In this document: one piece after another, positions 1 to 5,912 of the stretch
Layout of the letters: the number at the start of each line of letters is the position of its first letter
How positions within the stretch are numbered: the stretch's first letter is position 1
Origin: an uncultured Collinsella sp.
Lineage (GTDB): Bacteria; Actinomycetota; Coriobacteriia; Coriobacteriales; Coriobacteriaceae
Length of the DNA stretch: 7,056 nucleotides
Direction: 5' to 3'
Assembly: GCA_958423535.1 (NCBI GenBank)
Contig: CATZRJ010000066.1
Location: forward strand, 1 to 7,056
Program-made: the position numbers and the translations under genes
Notes under the pieces: model-generated
Databases searched by the model: none
What the model was told of the DNA's origin: nothing
What the model saw: the letters and a program-made list of their open reading frames with translations, nothing else

Positions 1-767
1 AAGTGGCAGGCAATCTGTGCAAGCTTTCGCCGAGCTTTGTCTCGGTCACCTGCTCAGCCGGCGGCTCGGGCAACGGTGCCACCACCGCCCCCATCGCGCA
101 TATGATTACGAGCGAATTCGATACGCCCTCGGTAGCGCACCTCACCTGCGTGGGCCGCACCCACGCCGACATCGCCGCCAAGATCGACGAGTATCGCACC
201 GCCGGCGTTGAAAACATCCTGGCCCTGCGCGGTGATCTTCCCGCTGGCGCGACCGAGGACGACAAGCCCGCCTCGGACTACGCCTACGCCCGCGACCTTA
301 TCCCCGAGCTCGTCGACGCCGGCTTTTGCGTGGGTGCCGCAGCCTACCCCGAGGGCCACATTGCCTGCGAGGATCTCAACCTCTCGGTCGAGCACCTCAA
401 GCAAAAACAGGACGCCGGCGCGAGCTTCTTTGTGACGCAGCTCTTTTTTGATAACGAGTGCTTTTATCGTTTTCGCGAGCTTGCCGACAAGGCCGGCATC
501 ACCGTGCCCATTACCGCGGGCATCATGCCGTTTATGGGCAAGTCGCAGATCAGCCGTATGGTCTTTATGTGCGCCGCGTCGCTGCCCTCCCCCGTCATCA
601 AGATTCTCGCCAAGTACGAGAACGACCCCGAGAGCCTGCAGGCAGCCGGTGTAGATTATGCCGCCCGTCAGCTTTGCGACCTCAAGGAGCACGGTGCCGA
701 CGGTCTGCACCTGTACACTATGAATCGTCCTGCGATCGCCGCAACCATTATGGAGCGCCTGAGGTAA
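1..767 (+). CDS. metF: 5,10-methylenetetrahydrofolate reductase (MetF), 5' end cut off by the window
   Basis: Flavoprotein that reduces 5,10-methylene-THF to 5-methyl-THF, the methyl donor for the MetH encoded downstream; cytosolic. The reading frame is open from the window edge (full codons start at base 3) to TAA at 765-767, and no genuine start is visible. The family's opening segment (the FEFFPPK-type beta strand, about 30-50 residues) is missing to the left. Visible family signatures are LSPSFVSVT near the start, VAHLTCVGRTHADIAAKI, the ALRGD motif (codons at 219-236; the Asp is a flavin/folate-site residue in the family), AAYPEGH (339-362), KQDAGASFFVTQLFFD, the GIMP segment and LHLYTMNRP close to the C-terminus. 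Where most relatives read VTYGAGG this protein reads VTCSAGG, a small variation. The stop codon overlaps the next start by one base, so the two genes are almost certainly cotranscribed and translationally coupled. Assignment is very secure; only the N-terminus is unseen. Confidence 0.96.
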   Translation, partial: VAGNLCKLSPSFVSVTCSAGGSGNGATTAPIAHMITSEFDTPSVAHLTCVGRTHADIAAKIDEYRTAGVENILALRGDLPAGATEDDKPASDYAYARDLIPELVDAGFCVGAAAYPEGHIACEDLNLSVEHLKQKQDAGASFFVTQLFFDNECFYRFRELADKAGITVPITAGIMPFMGKSQISRMVFMCAASLPSPVIKILAKYENDPESLQAAGVDYAARQLCDLKEHGADGLHLYTMNRPAIAATIMERLR

Positions 768-1555
768 TGGAAAAACCGCACATCGATACAGCTTTTGGTG
801 AAGTGCCGGCCGACCTTGCGTCGCCGGCGCTCTACCGTATCGATGCCGCCCATCGCCCCCGAGTCGACCGTGCCGAGATGCTGCGCTACCTGGGCTACGG
901 CGGTCAGCAGATTGAGCCCGAGCTATCGCAGCGTATTGAGCTTGTCGTTGAGCGTCTGGAACTGGACATTGAGCCCCGTGGCGTGCGCCGCGTTTTTGCC
1001 GTCGATGCCACGGGCGTCGATGAGCAGGGAGAGCCCAGCATCCGTCTGGTCGGCACCAACGTTGAGCTGCGCGGTCGCGATATCTATCGCCACCTCAAAG
1101 ACGCCCGCTTTGCCGCACTCATGGTATGCACCCTCGGCATGGACGCTGAGCGTCGCCTGCGCACCACGGGAGCCCAGCAACCCCTAGAGGGAGCCGTGCT
1201 CGACGCCGCATGCTCTGCCTATGTAGAAGCCGCCGTCGAGCAGATGGACCAGCAGGTCAAGGCTGTGGCCGCCGCACACGGACTCGCCGGTAACTGGCGC
1301 TTCAGCCCCGGCTACGGCGACTGCCCGCTTACGGCCCAGCACTCAATCGTGGCTGCGCTCAACGCCACGCGGCTCATCGGGCTTACCGTCACACCTACCA
1401 GCCTGCTCATGCCCACCAAGAGTGTGACCGCAGTGATCGGTCTGTTTGACGGCGAGGTCCACGACGCCCAGGGCCGCCCCACCTGCAATATCTGCCGCAT
1501 GCGCGAGCACTGCCGCTTCCGCGCCGCCCACACCACCTGCTATTCCAGCCATTAG
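767..1555 (+). CDS. Stand-alone methionine synthase activation-domain protein (Met_synt_B12 family)
   Basis: A 262-residue protein resembling the C-terminal reactivation domain of long MetH enzymes (Pfam Met_synt_B12), here encoded separately. In E. coli MetH this domain binds S-adenosylmethionine and lets cob(II)alamin be reductively remethylated. The diagnostic piece is RFSPGYGDCP at residues 178-187, matching the family's AdoMet-binding RxxPGY motif, followed by MPTKSVTAVIGL (215-226), which corresponds to the region after the active-site loop. The C-terminus carries four cysteines, C240, C243, C249 and C258 (CX2CX5CX8C), which long MetH lacks; a metal or Fe-S site is possible but unproven. 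The ATG at 767 overlaps the metF stop (TAATG), with GGAG at 752-755 and GAGG at 761-764 upstream. The frame stays open further upstream, but that extension lies inside metF in another frame and is not real. Its place directly before a core metH lacking this domain strongly supports the role. The start and family are confident; the partner and redox chemistry are inferred. Confidence 0.9.
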   Translation: MEKPHIDTAFGEVPADLASPALYRIDAAHRPRVDRAEMLRYLGYGGQQIEPELSQRIELVVERLELDIEPRGVRRVFAVDATGVDEQGEPSIRLVGTNVELRGRDIYRHLKDARFAALMVCTLGMDAERRLRTTGAQQPLEGAVLDAACSAYVEAAVEQMDQQVKAVAAAHGLAGNWRFSPGYGDCPLTAQHSIVAALNATRLIGLTVTPTSLLMPTKSVTAVIGLFDGEVHDAQGRPTCNICRMREHCRFRAAHTTCYSSH

Positions 1556-1558
1556 GAG
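1554..1558 (+). promoter_or_regulatory. Ribosome binding site of metH
   Basis: AGGAG overlaps the stop codon TAG (1553-1555) of the preceding gene and lies 6 bases before ATG 1565. It fixes the metH start at 1565 despite the unusually long N-terminal lead-in that this start gives the protein, and it implies translational coupling. Confidence 0.75.
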
Positions 1559-1564
1559 CCCTCG

Positions 1565-4123
1565 ATGTTTACTCCGCTTATCACTCATGATCTGGACGGT
1601 GCCGCGCTGGCGGCGCCCGTTGATGCTGCCCGTCGTAATGGCGCTGTATACAAGACACGCACGATCGACGACCTGCACATTAAGGACGATCGCTTGCGTG
1701 CCGCCATCGAGGGCACGGGGCACCTGCTGTTCGACGGCGGCATGGGCACCATGCTGCAAGCGGCCGGCATGAAGGCCGGCGCCCTGCCCGAGCTGCTCAA
1801 CTTTGAGGAGCCCCAAGTCATTACCGACATCCAGCGTCAGTACGTCGAGGCCGGCTGCGACGTGATCACCGCCAACACCTTTGGCGCCAACGCCCACAAG
1901 CTCGACGGTGCCGCCACCGTGGCAGATGTCTTTGCCGCCGCTGTCGCCTGCGCTCGCGCGGCCGGTGCCCACTACGTCGCCGGCGATATCGGTCCCATCG
2001 GCGCGCTGCTTCGCCCCTTGGGCACCCTGAGCTTCGACGAGGCCTATGACCTCTTTGCCGAGGAAGTGCGTGCCGGCGTCGATGCGGGTGTGGACCTCTT
2101 TATTATCGAGACCATGACTGACCTTGCCGAGATCAAGGCGGCGGTCCTCGCCTGCCGCGAGAACTCCGACCTGCCCGTCTTTGCCACCATGACCTTTGAG
2201 GAAGACGGCCGTACCTTCCTGGGAACGAGCCCCGAGGTCGCCGCCATCACCCTCGACGCCATCGGCGCCGATGTTTTGGGCATCAACTGCAGCCAGGGCC
2301 CGGCCGAGCTCCGAGGACTCGCCGCGCGTATGCTCACCGTCACCGACAAGCCCGTTATGGTGCAGGCCAATGCGGGACTGCCCCGCGTGGACGATGACGG
2401 CAATACCGTCTTTGACATCCAGGCACCCGAATACGCCGAGGCCGTCGCCGGCATGATTGAGGACGGCGTGAGCGTCGTAGGTGGCTGCTGTGGCACCACG
2501 CCCACGCACATGGCGGCACTTCGCACCCTCATCGACAACCACACGCCCAGCCCGCGTCACCGCAAGCCCAGTATGTCGGTCACGAGCGCCCAGACGGTCG
2601 TGGACCTCCCCTGCGACGGCCACAAGATCGCCGTCATCGGCGAGCGCATCAATCCCACCGGCAAAAAGCGCCTGCAACAGGCCCTGCGCGACGGCGACCT
2701 GGACTACGTCGTGAGCCAGGGCATCAGCCAGCAGGAACAGGGCGCCGACATCCTGGACGTCAACGTAGGCCTGCCCGAGATCGACGAGGTCAAGATCATC
2801 CAGCAGGCGACCGAGCAGCTCCAGGGCTCCACGCTGCCGCCGCTGCAGATCGACTCCACCGACCCCGCAGCCGTCGAGGCAGCCGTGCGCCGCTACGCCG
2901 GCAAGCCCATCATCAACTCGGTCAATGGCAAACGGCAAATCATGGACGAGATCTTTCCCCTAGTCGCCCACTACGGCACCAACGTTGTCGGCCTCACGCT
3001 CGACGAAGACGGCATCCCCGATACCGCCGAGGCTCGCTTCGCCATCGCCGAGCGCATCGTAACCGAGGCTGCACGCTACGGTATCGGACCGGACCGCATC
3101 CTCATCGACTGCCTGGTCATGACCGCCTCGACCAATCAACGCCAGGCCGAACAGATTCTGCGCGCCATGTCCCTGTGCAAGGAACGCCTGGGCGTCAAGT
3201 GCGCGCTCGGCGTGTCGAACATCAGCTTTGGCCTGCCTGCCCGCCCGCTGCTGGGCTCGGTCTTTTTGGCCGCCGCCTTTGGCGCGGGCCTCGATGCCCC
3301 CATCATGAACCCGGGCTCCAAGCGCTTTATGGATACCGTCTACAGCTATCGCGTCCTGAGCGTTGAGGACGAGGGCTCGACCGGATACATCGAACGCTAC
3401 GCCGGCTGGACCGATCCGTACAAGATCGCCGCGAACCCGGCGGCGGCTCAGGCAGTATCGACCGACACCGCGCCCGCTGCTGGCACCGCCGGCACTGACA
3501 GCAACGACGACCCGATTCGTCGCATGGTCGTCTCGGGCCGCAAAGGCGAGATCGCGGCCGAGACCGAGCGTCTGCTGGCAGATCACGACGCCATGGACCT
3601 CATCAACAATCACTTTATCCCCGCCCTTGACGAGGTTGGCGTCCTCTTTGACCAGGGAAAGTTCTTCTTGCCGCAGCTCATGGCCTCGGCCGAGGCCGCG
3701 CGCGTGGGCTTCGACACCATCAAGCGGCTGATGCCCGCCGGCGAGATTGCCGATAAGGGCAAGATCTGCGTGGCCACCGTCAAGGGCGACATCCACGACA
3801 TCGGTAAGAACATCGTCAAGATGCTGCTCGACAACTACGGCTACACCGTCTTTGACCTAGGCCGCGACGTCGACCCGCAGGAGGTGCTCAAGACCGTCAA
3901 GGAACGCGACATTAAGCTCGTCGGCCTCTCGGCGCTTATGACCACCACGGTCGTCGCCATGGAGGAGACCATCAAGCTGCTTCATGCCGAGGTGCCGGGC
4001 GTCAAGATCATCGTAGGCGGTGCCGTGCTCACCCCCGAATACGCCAAGCAGATCGGCGCTGACTACTACGCCAAGGACGCCGCCGAAAGTGCTCGTATCG
4101 CCGAAGAGGTCTTTGGGCAGTAA
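1565..4123 (+). CDS. metH: Cobalamin-dependent methionine synthase, core form without reactivation domain
   Basis: Transfers the methyl group of 5-methyl-THF to homocysteine through a cobalamin cofactor, making methionine; cytosolic. It has 852 residues against about 1,230 for E. coli MetH. Domains in order: a lead-in of about 53 residues; homocysteine methyltransferase domain (about 54-325) with LLFDGGMGTML and zinc ligands C242 (NCSQG), C308 and C309 (GGCCGTTP); pterin-binding domain (about 353-615) with IGERINPTGKK, ILDVNVG, LPPLQIDSTDP and INSVNGK; an Ala/Thr/Asp-rich linker (about 622-650); the helical B12 cap (about 651-730, FFLPQLMASAEAARVGF); and the Rossmann B12 domain (about 731-852) with the base-off motif GDIHDIGKN (D742, H744, G747) and the VGLSALM and IIVGGA segments. 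It ends right after the B12 domain, so the AdoMet-dependent activation domain is absent. This is not a truncation, because that domain is encoded by the gene 9 bases upstream. The N-terminal lead-in is some 40 residues longer than usual; start choice rests on AGGAG 6 bases before ATG. Confidence 0.97.
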   Translation: MFTPLITHDLDGAALAAPVDAARRNGAVYKTRTIDDLHIKDDRLRAAIEGTGHLLFDGGMGTMLQAAGMKAGALPELLNFEEPQVITDIQRQYVEAGCDVITANTFGANAHKLDGAATVADVFAAAVACARAAGAHYVAGDIGPIGALLRPLGTLSFDEAYDLFAEEVRAGVDAGVDLFIIETMTDLAEIKAAVLACRENSDLPVFATMTFEEDGRTFLGTSPEVAAITLDAIGADVLGINCSQGPAELRGLAARMLTVTDKPVMVQANAGLPRVDDDGNTVFDIQAPEYAEAVAGMIEDGVSVVGGCCGTTPTHMAALRTLIDNHTPSPRHRKPSMSVTSAQTVVDLPCDGHKIAVIGERINPTGKKRLQQALRDGDLDYVVSQGISQQEQGADILDVNVGLPEIDEVKIIQQATEQLQGSTLPPLQIDSTDPAAVEAAVRRYAGKPIINSVNGKRQIMDEIFPLVAHYGTNVVGLTLDEDGIPDTAEARFAIAERIVTEAARYGIGPDRILIDCLVMTASTNQRQAEQILRAMSLCKERLGVKCALGVSNISFGLPARPLLGSVFLAAAFGAGLDAPIMNPGSKRFMDTVYSYRVLSVEDEGSTGYIERYAGWTDPYKIAANPAAAQAVSTDTAPAAGTAGTDSNDDPIRRMVVSGRKGEIAAETERLLADHDAMDLINNHFIPALDEVGVLFDQGKFFLPQLMASAEAARVGFDTIKRLMPAGEIADKGKICVATVKGDIHDIGKNIVKMLLDNYGYTVFDLGRDVDPQEVLKTVKERDIKLVGLSALMTTTVVAMEETIKLLHAEVPGVKIIVGGAVLTPEYAKQIGADYYAKDAAESARIAEEVFGQ

Positions 4124-4148
4124 CACAACGGAAACAACCGAGCACCAA

Positions 4149-4186
4149 AACGTGCCGCACGCGCCACTTAGCACGTGCGGCACGTT
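4149..4186 (+). terminator. Perfect 13-bp hairpin between metH and the PFL-family gene (terminator or operator)
   Basis: Arms at 4149-4161 and 4174-4186 (AACGTGCCGCACG and its exact complement) flank a 12-base loop, beginning 25 bases after the metH stop. No T-run follows on the + strand, so it is not a classical intrinsic terminator in that direction. On the - strand the stem ends in TTTT, but no gene converges there. Each arm contains an 11-bp odd palindrome (CGTGC-C-GCACG at 4151-4161; CGTGC-G-GCACG at 4174-4184), with centres 23 bp apart, which would also suit two dimer-binding sites. The structure is certain from sequence; whether it ends the metH transcript or controls the next gene is inference. 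Confidence 0.45.
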
Positions 4187-4191
4187 AGAAT
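4186..4191 (+). promoter_or_regulatory. Possible -10 box for the PFL-family gene
   Basis: TAGAAT matches TATAAT at five of six bases and lies 40 bases before the ATG at 4232, abutting the end of the preceding hairpin. No recognisable -35 hexamer stands 16-18 bases upstream; that position falls in the hairpin loop. If real, initiation near 4198 would leave a short leader, and a regulator bound to the palindromes would cover the promoter. Confidence 0.25.
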
Positions 4192-4219
4192 AGATAAGAC
4201 TATGCTCGTTTTGGCAGAT

Positions 4220-4224
4220 AGGAG
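4220..4224 (+). promoter_or_regulatory. Ribosome binding site of the PFL-family gene
   Basis: AGGAG with a 7-base spacer to ATG 4232. It decides the start: the frame is open back to a GTG at 4175, but that codon lies inside the hairpin and has no ribosome binding site, and family members begin close to the segment encoded from 4232. Confidence 0.75.
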
Positions 4225-4231
4225 CGCAAGG

Positions 4232-5596
4232 ATGGCGATCACGCCCGCAGAAATCGCGGAAACCCGCGGCATGGTTGAGGAGCAGAACCTCGACATCAGG
4301 ACCATCACCATGGGTGTTTCGCTCATGGGTTGCGGCGACGAGAACCTCGACCGCATGTGCACGAAAATCTACGACCACGTGACGCACACGGCTGAGCACC
4401 TGGTCGAGACCGCCGAGAACCTCGAGCGCGAGTACGGTATCCCCATCGTCAACAAGCGCGTTTCTGTCACCCCAGTGGCGCAGATCGCCGCATGCTGCAA
4501 GGATGAGGACCTCACCCCTATCGCGCATGCCCTCGACCGCGCGGCCGAGACGCTCGGCATCGATTACCTGGGCGGCTTCTCTGCGCTCGTCCAGAAGGGC
4601 ATCGGCGACGCCGACCGCCGCGTCATCCAGTCCATCCCCCAGGCGCTCGCTACCACGAGCCGCGTCTGCTCCAGCGTCAACGTCGCCAGCCTGCGCGCCG
4701 GTATCAACATGGATGCCGTGCTCATGGCGGCTCAGACCATCATCGATGCCGCCAAGCTTACGGCAGACGAGGATTCCGTTGGCGCCTCCAAGTTTGTCTG
4801 CTTTGCCAACATGGTCGAGGACTCCCCGTTTATGGCGGGTGCCGTCCACGGCGGTGGCGAGGCCGACGCCGTCATCAACGTAGGCGTCTCGGGTCCCGGC
4901 GTTATGGCTGCAGCCCTGGAGACGCTGCCCGATTCCGCATCGATGATGGAAGTCGCCGAGAAGATTAAGCAGACCGCCTTTAAGATCACCCGTGCCGGCG
5001 AGCTCATGAGCCGCGAGGCCGCCCGTCGCCTGGGTGTCGAAAAGGGCATTGTCGACCTGTCGCTGGCTCCCACGCCCGCCATCGGCGACTCCGTCGCGCG
5101 CATCCTCGAGATCATCGGCGTGGGCACCTGCGGTGGCCCCGGCACGACCTGCGCGCTCGCCATGCTCAACGATGCCGTCAAGAAGGGCGGCGTCATGGCC
5201 AGCTCCAGCGTGGGCGGTCTCTCGGGCGCCTTTATCCCCGTGTCCGAGGACGCCGGCATGATCGCCGCCGTCGAGGCCGGCGCGCTTTCGCTCGAGAAAC
5301 TCGAGGCCATGACCTGCGTGTGTTCCGTTGGCCTGGACATGATCGCCATCCCCGGCGACACCCCGGTCGAGACCATCGCCGGCATTATCGCCGACGAGAT
5401 GGCCATCGGCGTCATCAACAACAAGACCACGGCCGTCCGCGTGATTCCCGCTATTGGCAAGGGCGTGGGCGACTGCGTCGAGTACGGCGGCCTGTTTGGC
5501 CGTGCGCCCATCATGCCGGTGAACCCCAACGCCGGCACCGTGCTTGCCCACCGCGGCGGACGCTTCCCGGCACCGCTGAACTCGCTCAAGAACTAG
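4232..5596 (+). CDS. PFL family protein (UPF0210 / DUF711)
   Basis: A 454-residue soluble protein, the usual full length for UPF0210 (about 450). The family is named for structural resemblance to the pyruvate formate-lyase-like barrel; its reaction is not known, and it should not be read as a pyruvate formate-lyase. Recognisable conserved blocks are LDIRTITMGVSL (20-31), GGFSALVQKG (114-123), a glycine-rich VHGGGEADAVINVGVSGPGV (205-224), GTCGGPGTTCALAMLNDAVK (298-317), CSVGLDMIAIPGDT (364-377) and INNKTTAVRVIPAIGKGVGD (395-414). There is no signal peptide or membrane segment. In many bacteria the gene is preceded by a small ACT-domain protein (UPF0237); no such gene is present here, since the 108 bases upstream are non-coding and metH lies before them. 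Codon use is C/G-ending like the met operon. The start is set by AGGAG 7 bases upstream. Family assignment is secure, function unknown. Confidence 0.95.
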   Translation: MAITPAEIAETRGMVEEQNLDIRTITMGVSLMGCGDENLDRMCTKIYDHVTHTAEHLVETAENLEREYGIPIVNKRVSVTPVAQIAACCKDEDLTPIAHALDRAAETLGIDYLGGFSALVQKGIGDADRRVIQSIPQALATTSRVCSSVNVASLRAGINMDAVLMAAQTIIDAAKLTADEDSVGASKFVCFANMVEDSPFMAGAVHGGGEADAVINVGVSGPGVMAAALETLPDSASMMEVAEKIKQTAFKITRAGELMSREAARRLGVEKGIVDLSLAPTPAIGDSVARILEIIGVGTCGGPGTTCALAMLNDAVKKGGVMASSSVGGLSGAFIPVSEDAGMIAAVEAGALSLEKLEAMTCVCSVGLDMIAIPGDTPVETIAGIIADEMAIGVINNKTTAVRVIPAIGKGVGDCVEYGGLFGRAPIMPVNPNAGTVLAHRGGRFPAPLNSLKN

Positions 5597-5613
5597 CTGA
5601 GGGGGACTGGCGA

Positions 5614-5747
5614 GGAGCCCCGGGGAGGGCAAATATATAAGGTCGCCTGCTCGGACAGTCCTGACTCGCACGGAGAGCACATTAAGTGCTCTCCGGCTCG
5701 TGCGGAACTCGCGATCGACCTTATATATTTGCCCTCCCCGGGGCTCC
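5614..5747. repeat. 134-bp palindromic element with perfect 32-bp inverted arms
   Basis: Arm 5614-5645 is the exact reverse complement of arm 5716-5747, with 32 of 32 bases pairing. Each arm has a GC part containing CCCCGGGG (5618-5625 and its mirror) and an inner AT part, AAATATATAA (5631-5640). The 70-base centre holds a second perfect hairpin, CGGAGAGCAC (5671-5680), loop ATTAA, GTGCTCTCCG (5686-5695), and a further possible CGCAC/GTGCG pairing (5667-5671 with 5700-5704). It starts 17 bases after the PFL-family stop codon. No flanking target duplication and no transposase are seen, and no T-run follows. It could be a dispersed intergenic palindrome (REP- or MITE-like), a strong 3'-end RNA structure, or a bidirectional termination/processing site. 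The structure is directly visible; its nature is not. Confidence 0.85.
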
Positions 5748-5830
5748 CGCACAACGGGACCTCGGTTGAGTTCTATCCCTTTGGCAGTCGCTTCGCTTCT
5801 GCCCTACTTTGCTGGTATGACGGTTTGGCG

Positions 5831-5857
5831 TTGGATCGGTTCTTTCTGATATATGCT
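5831..5857 (+). promoter_or_regulatory. Possible promoter ahead of the methyltransferase gene
   Basis: An AT-rich TGATATATGCT (5847-5857) could act as an extended -10 (TGA-TATATG) or as TATGCT at 5852-5857. TTGGAT (5831-5836) is a -35-like hexamer, but its spacing to TATGCT is only 15 bases. If used, transcription would start just before or within the terminator hairpin at 5862-5893, which makes the call uneasy. Offered as a candidate only. Confidence 0.25.
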
Positions 5858-5861
5858 GGTT

Positions 5862-5893
5862 GCGGCTCTTCTTTTGGGAGGAGTCGCTTTTTT
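5862..5893 (+). terminator. Intrinsic terminator directly upstream of the methyltransferase ribosome binding site
   Basis: GCGGCTCTTCT (5862-5872) pairs with GGAGGAGTCGC (5877-5887) as an 11-bp stem with three G-U pairs and a 4-base loop, immediately followed by six T (5888-5893). This is a textbook intrinsic terminator on the + strand. It can end the transcript of the PFL-family gene, but it lies only 6 bases before the AGGAGG of the methyltransferase gene and downstream of the only promoter-like sequence seen. Either the gene's promoter overlaps the hairpin, or the structure is a regulated attenuator. Confidence 0.7.
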
Positions 5894-5899
5894 GTTGTG

Positions 5900-5905
5900 A
5901 GGAGG
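5900..5905 (+). promoter_or_regulatory. Ribosome binding site deciding the GTG start of the methyltransferase
   Basis: AGGAGG stands 7 bases before GTG 5913, ideal spacing. The nearby ATG at 5906 touches the Shine-Dalgarno sequence with no spacer and opens only a four-codon frame (ATG GCC CGT GGC TGA), so GTG 5913 is the start. Confidence 0.75.
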
Positions 5906-5912
5906 ATGGCCC

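Noticed and set aside
458..1555. Longer version of the activation-domain gene starting at 458
   Set aside because: The extra 103 codons lie inside metF in another frame, are Arg-rich nonsense, and ATG 767 has the TAATG overlap and ribosome binding site.
1343..2938. Long open frame on the - strand (531 codons) across the activation gene and metH
   Set aside because: It is antisense to two firmly identified genes, its translation is a low-complexity mix of Gly, Ala, Asp, Val and His, and it resembles no family. This is typical of mirror frames in GC-rich coding DNA.
1565..4123. MetH as a truncated pseudogene lacking its last domain
   Set aside because: The B12 domain finishes cleanly, all catalytic motifs are intact and the missing domain is supplied by the adjacent upstream gene, a known core-MetH arrangement.
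4175..4231. GTG 4175 as start of the PFL-family gene
   Set aside because: It falls within the hairpin arm with no Shine-Dalgarno sequence; ATG 4232 has AGGAG at 7 bases and gives the normal family length.
5614..5747. Palindromic element as an integron attC, CRISPR or tRNA-like structure
   Set aside because: There is no integrase-core motif pair, no repeated spacer architecture and no cloverleaf; only a two-level inverted repeat is present.
3857..5752. Long open frame on the - strand (631 codons) across metH and the PFL-family gene
   Set aside because: Same shadow composition, antisense to secure genes, and it runs through an intergenic hairpin and the palindromic element.
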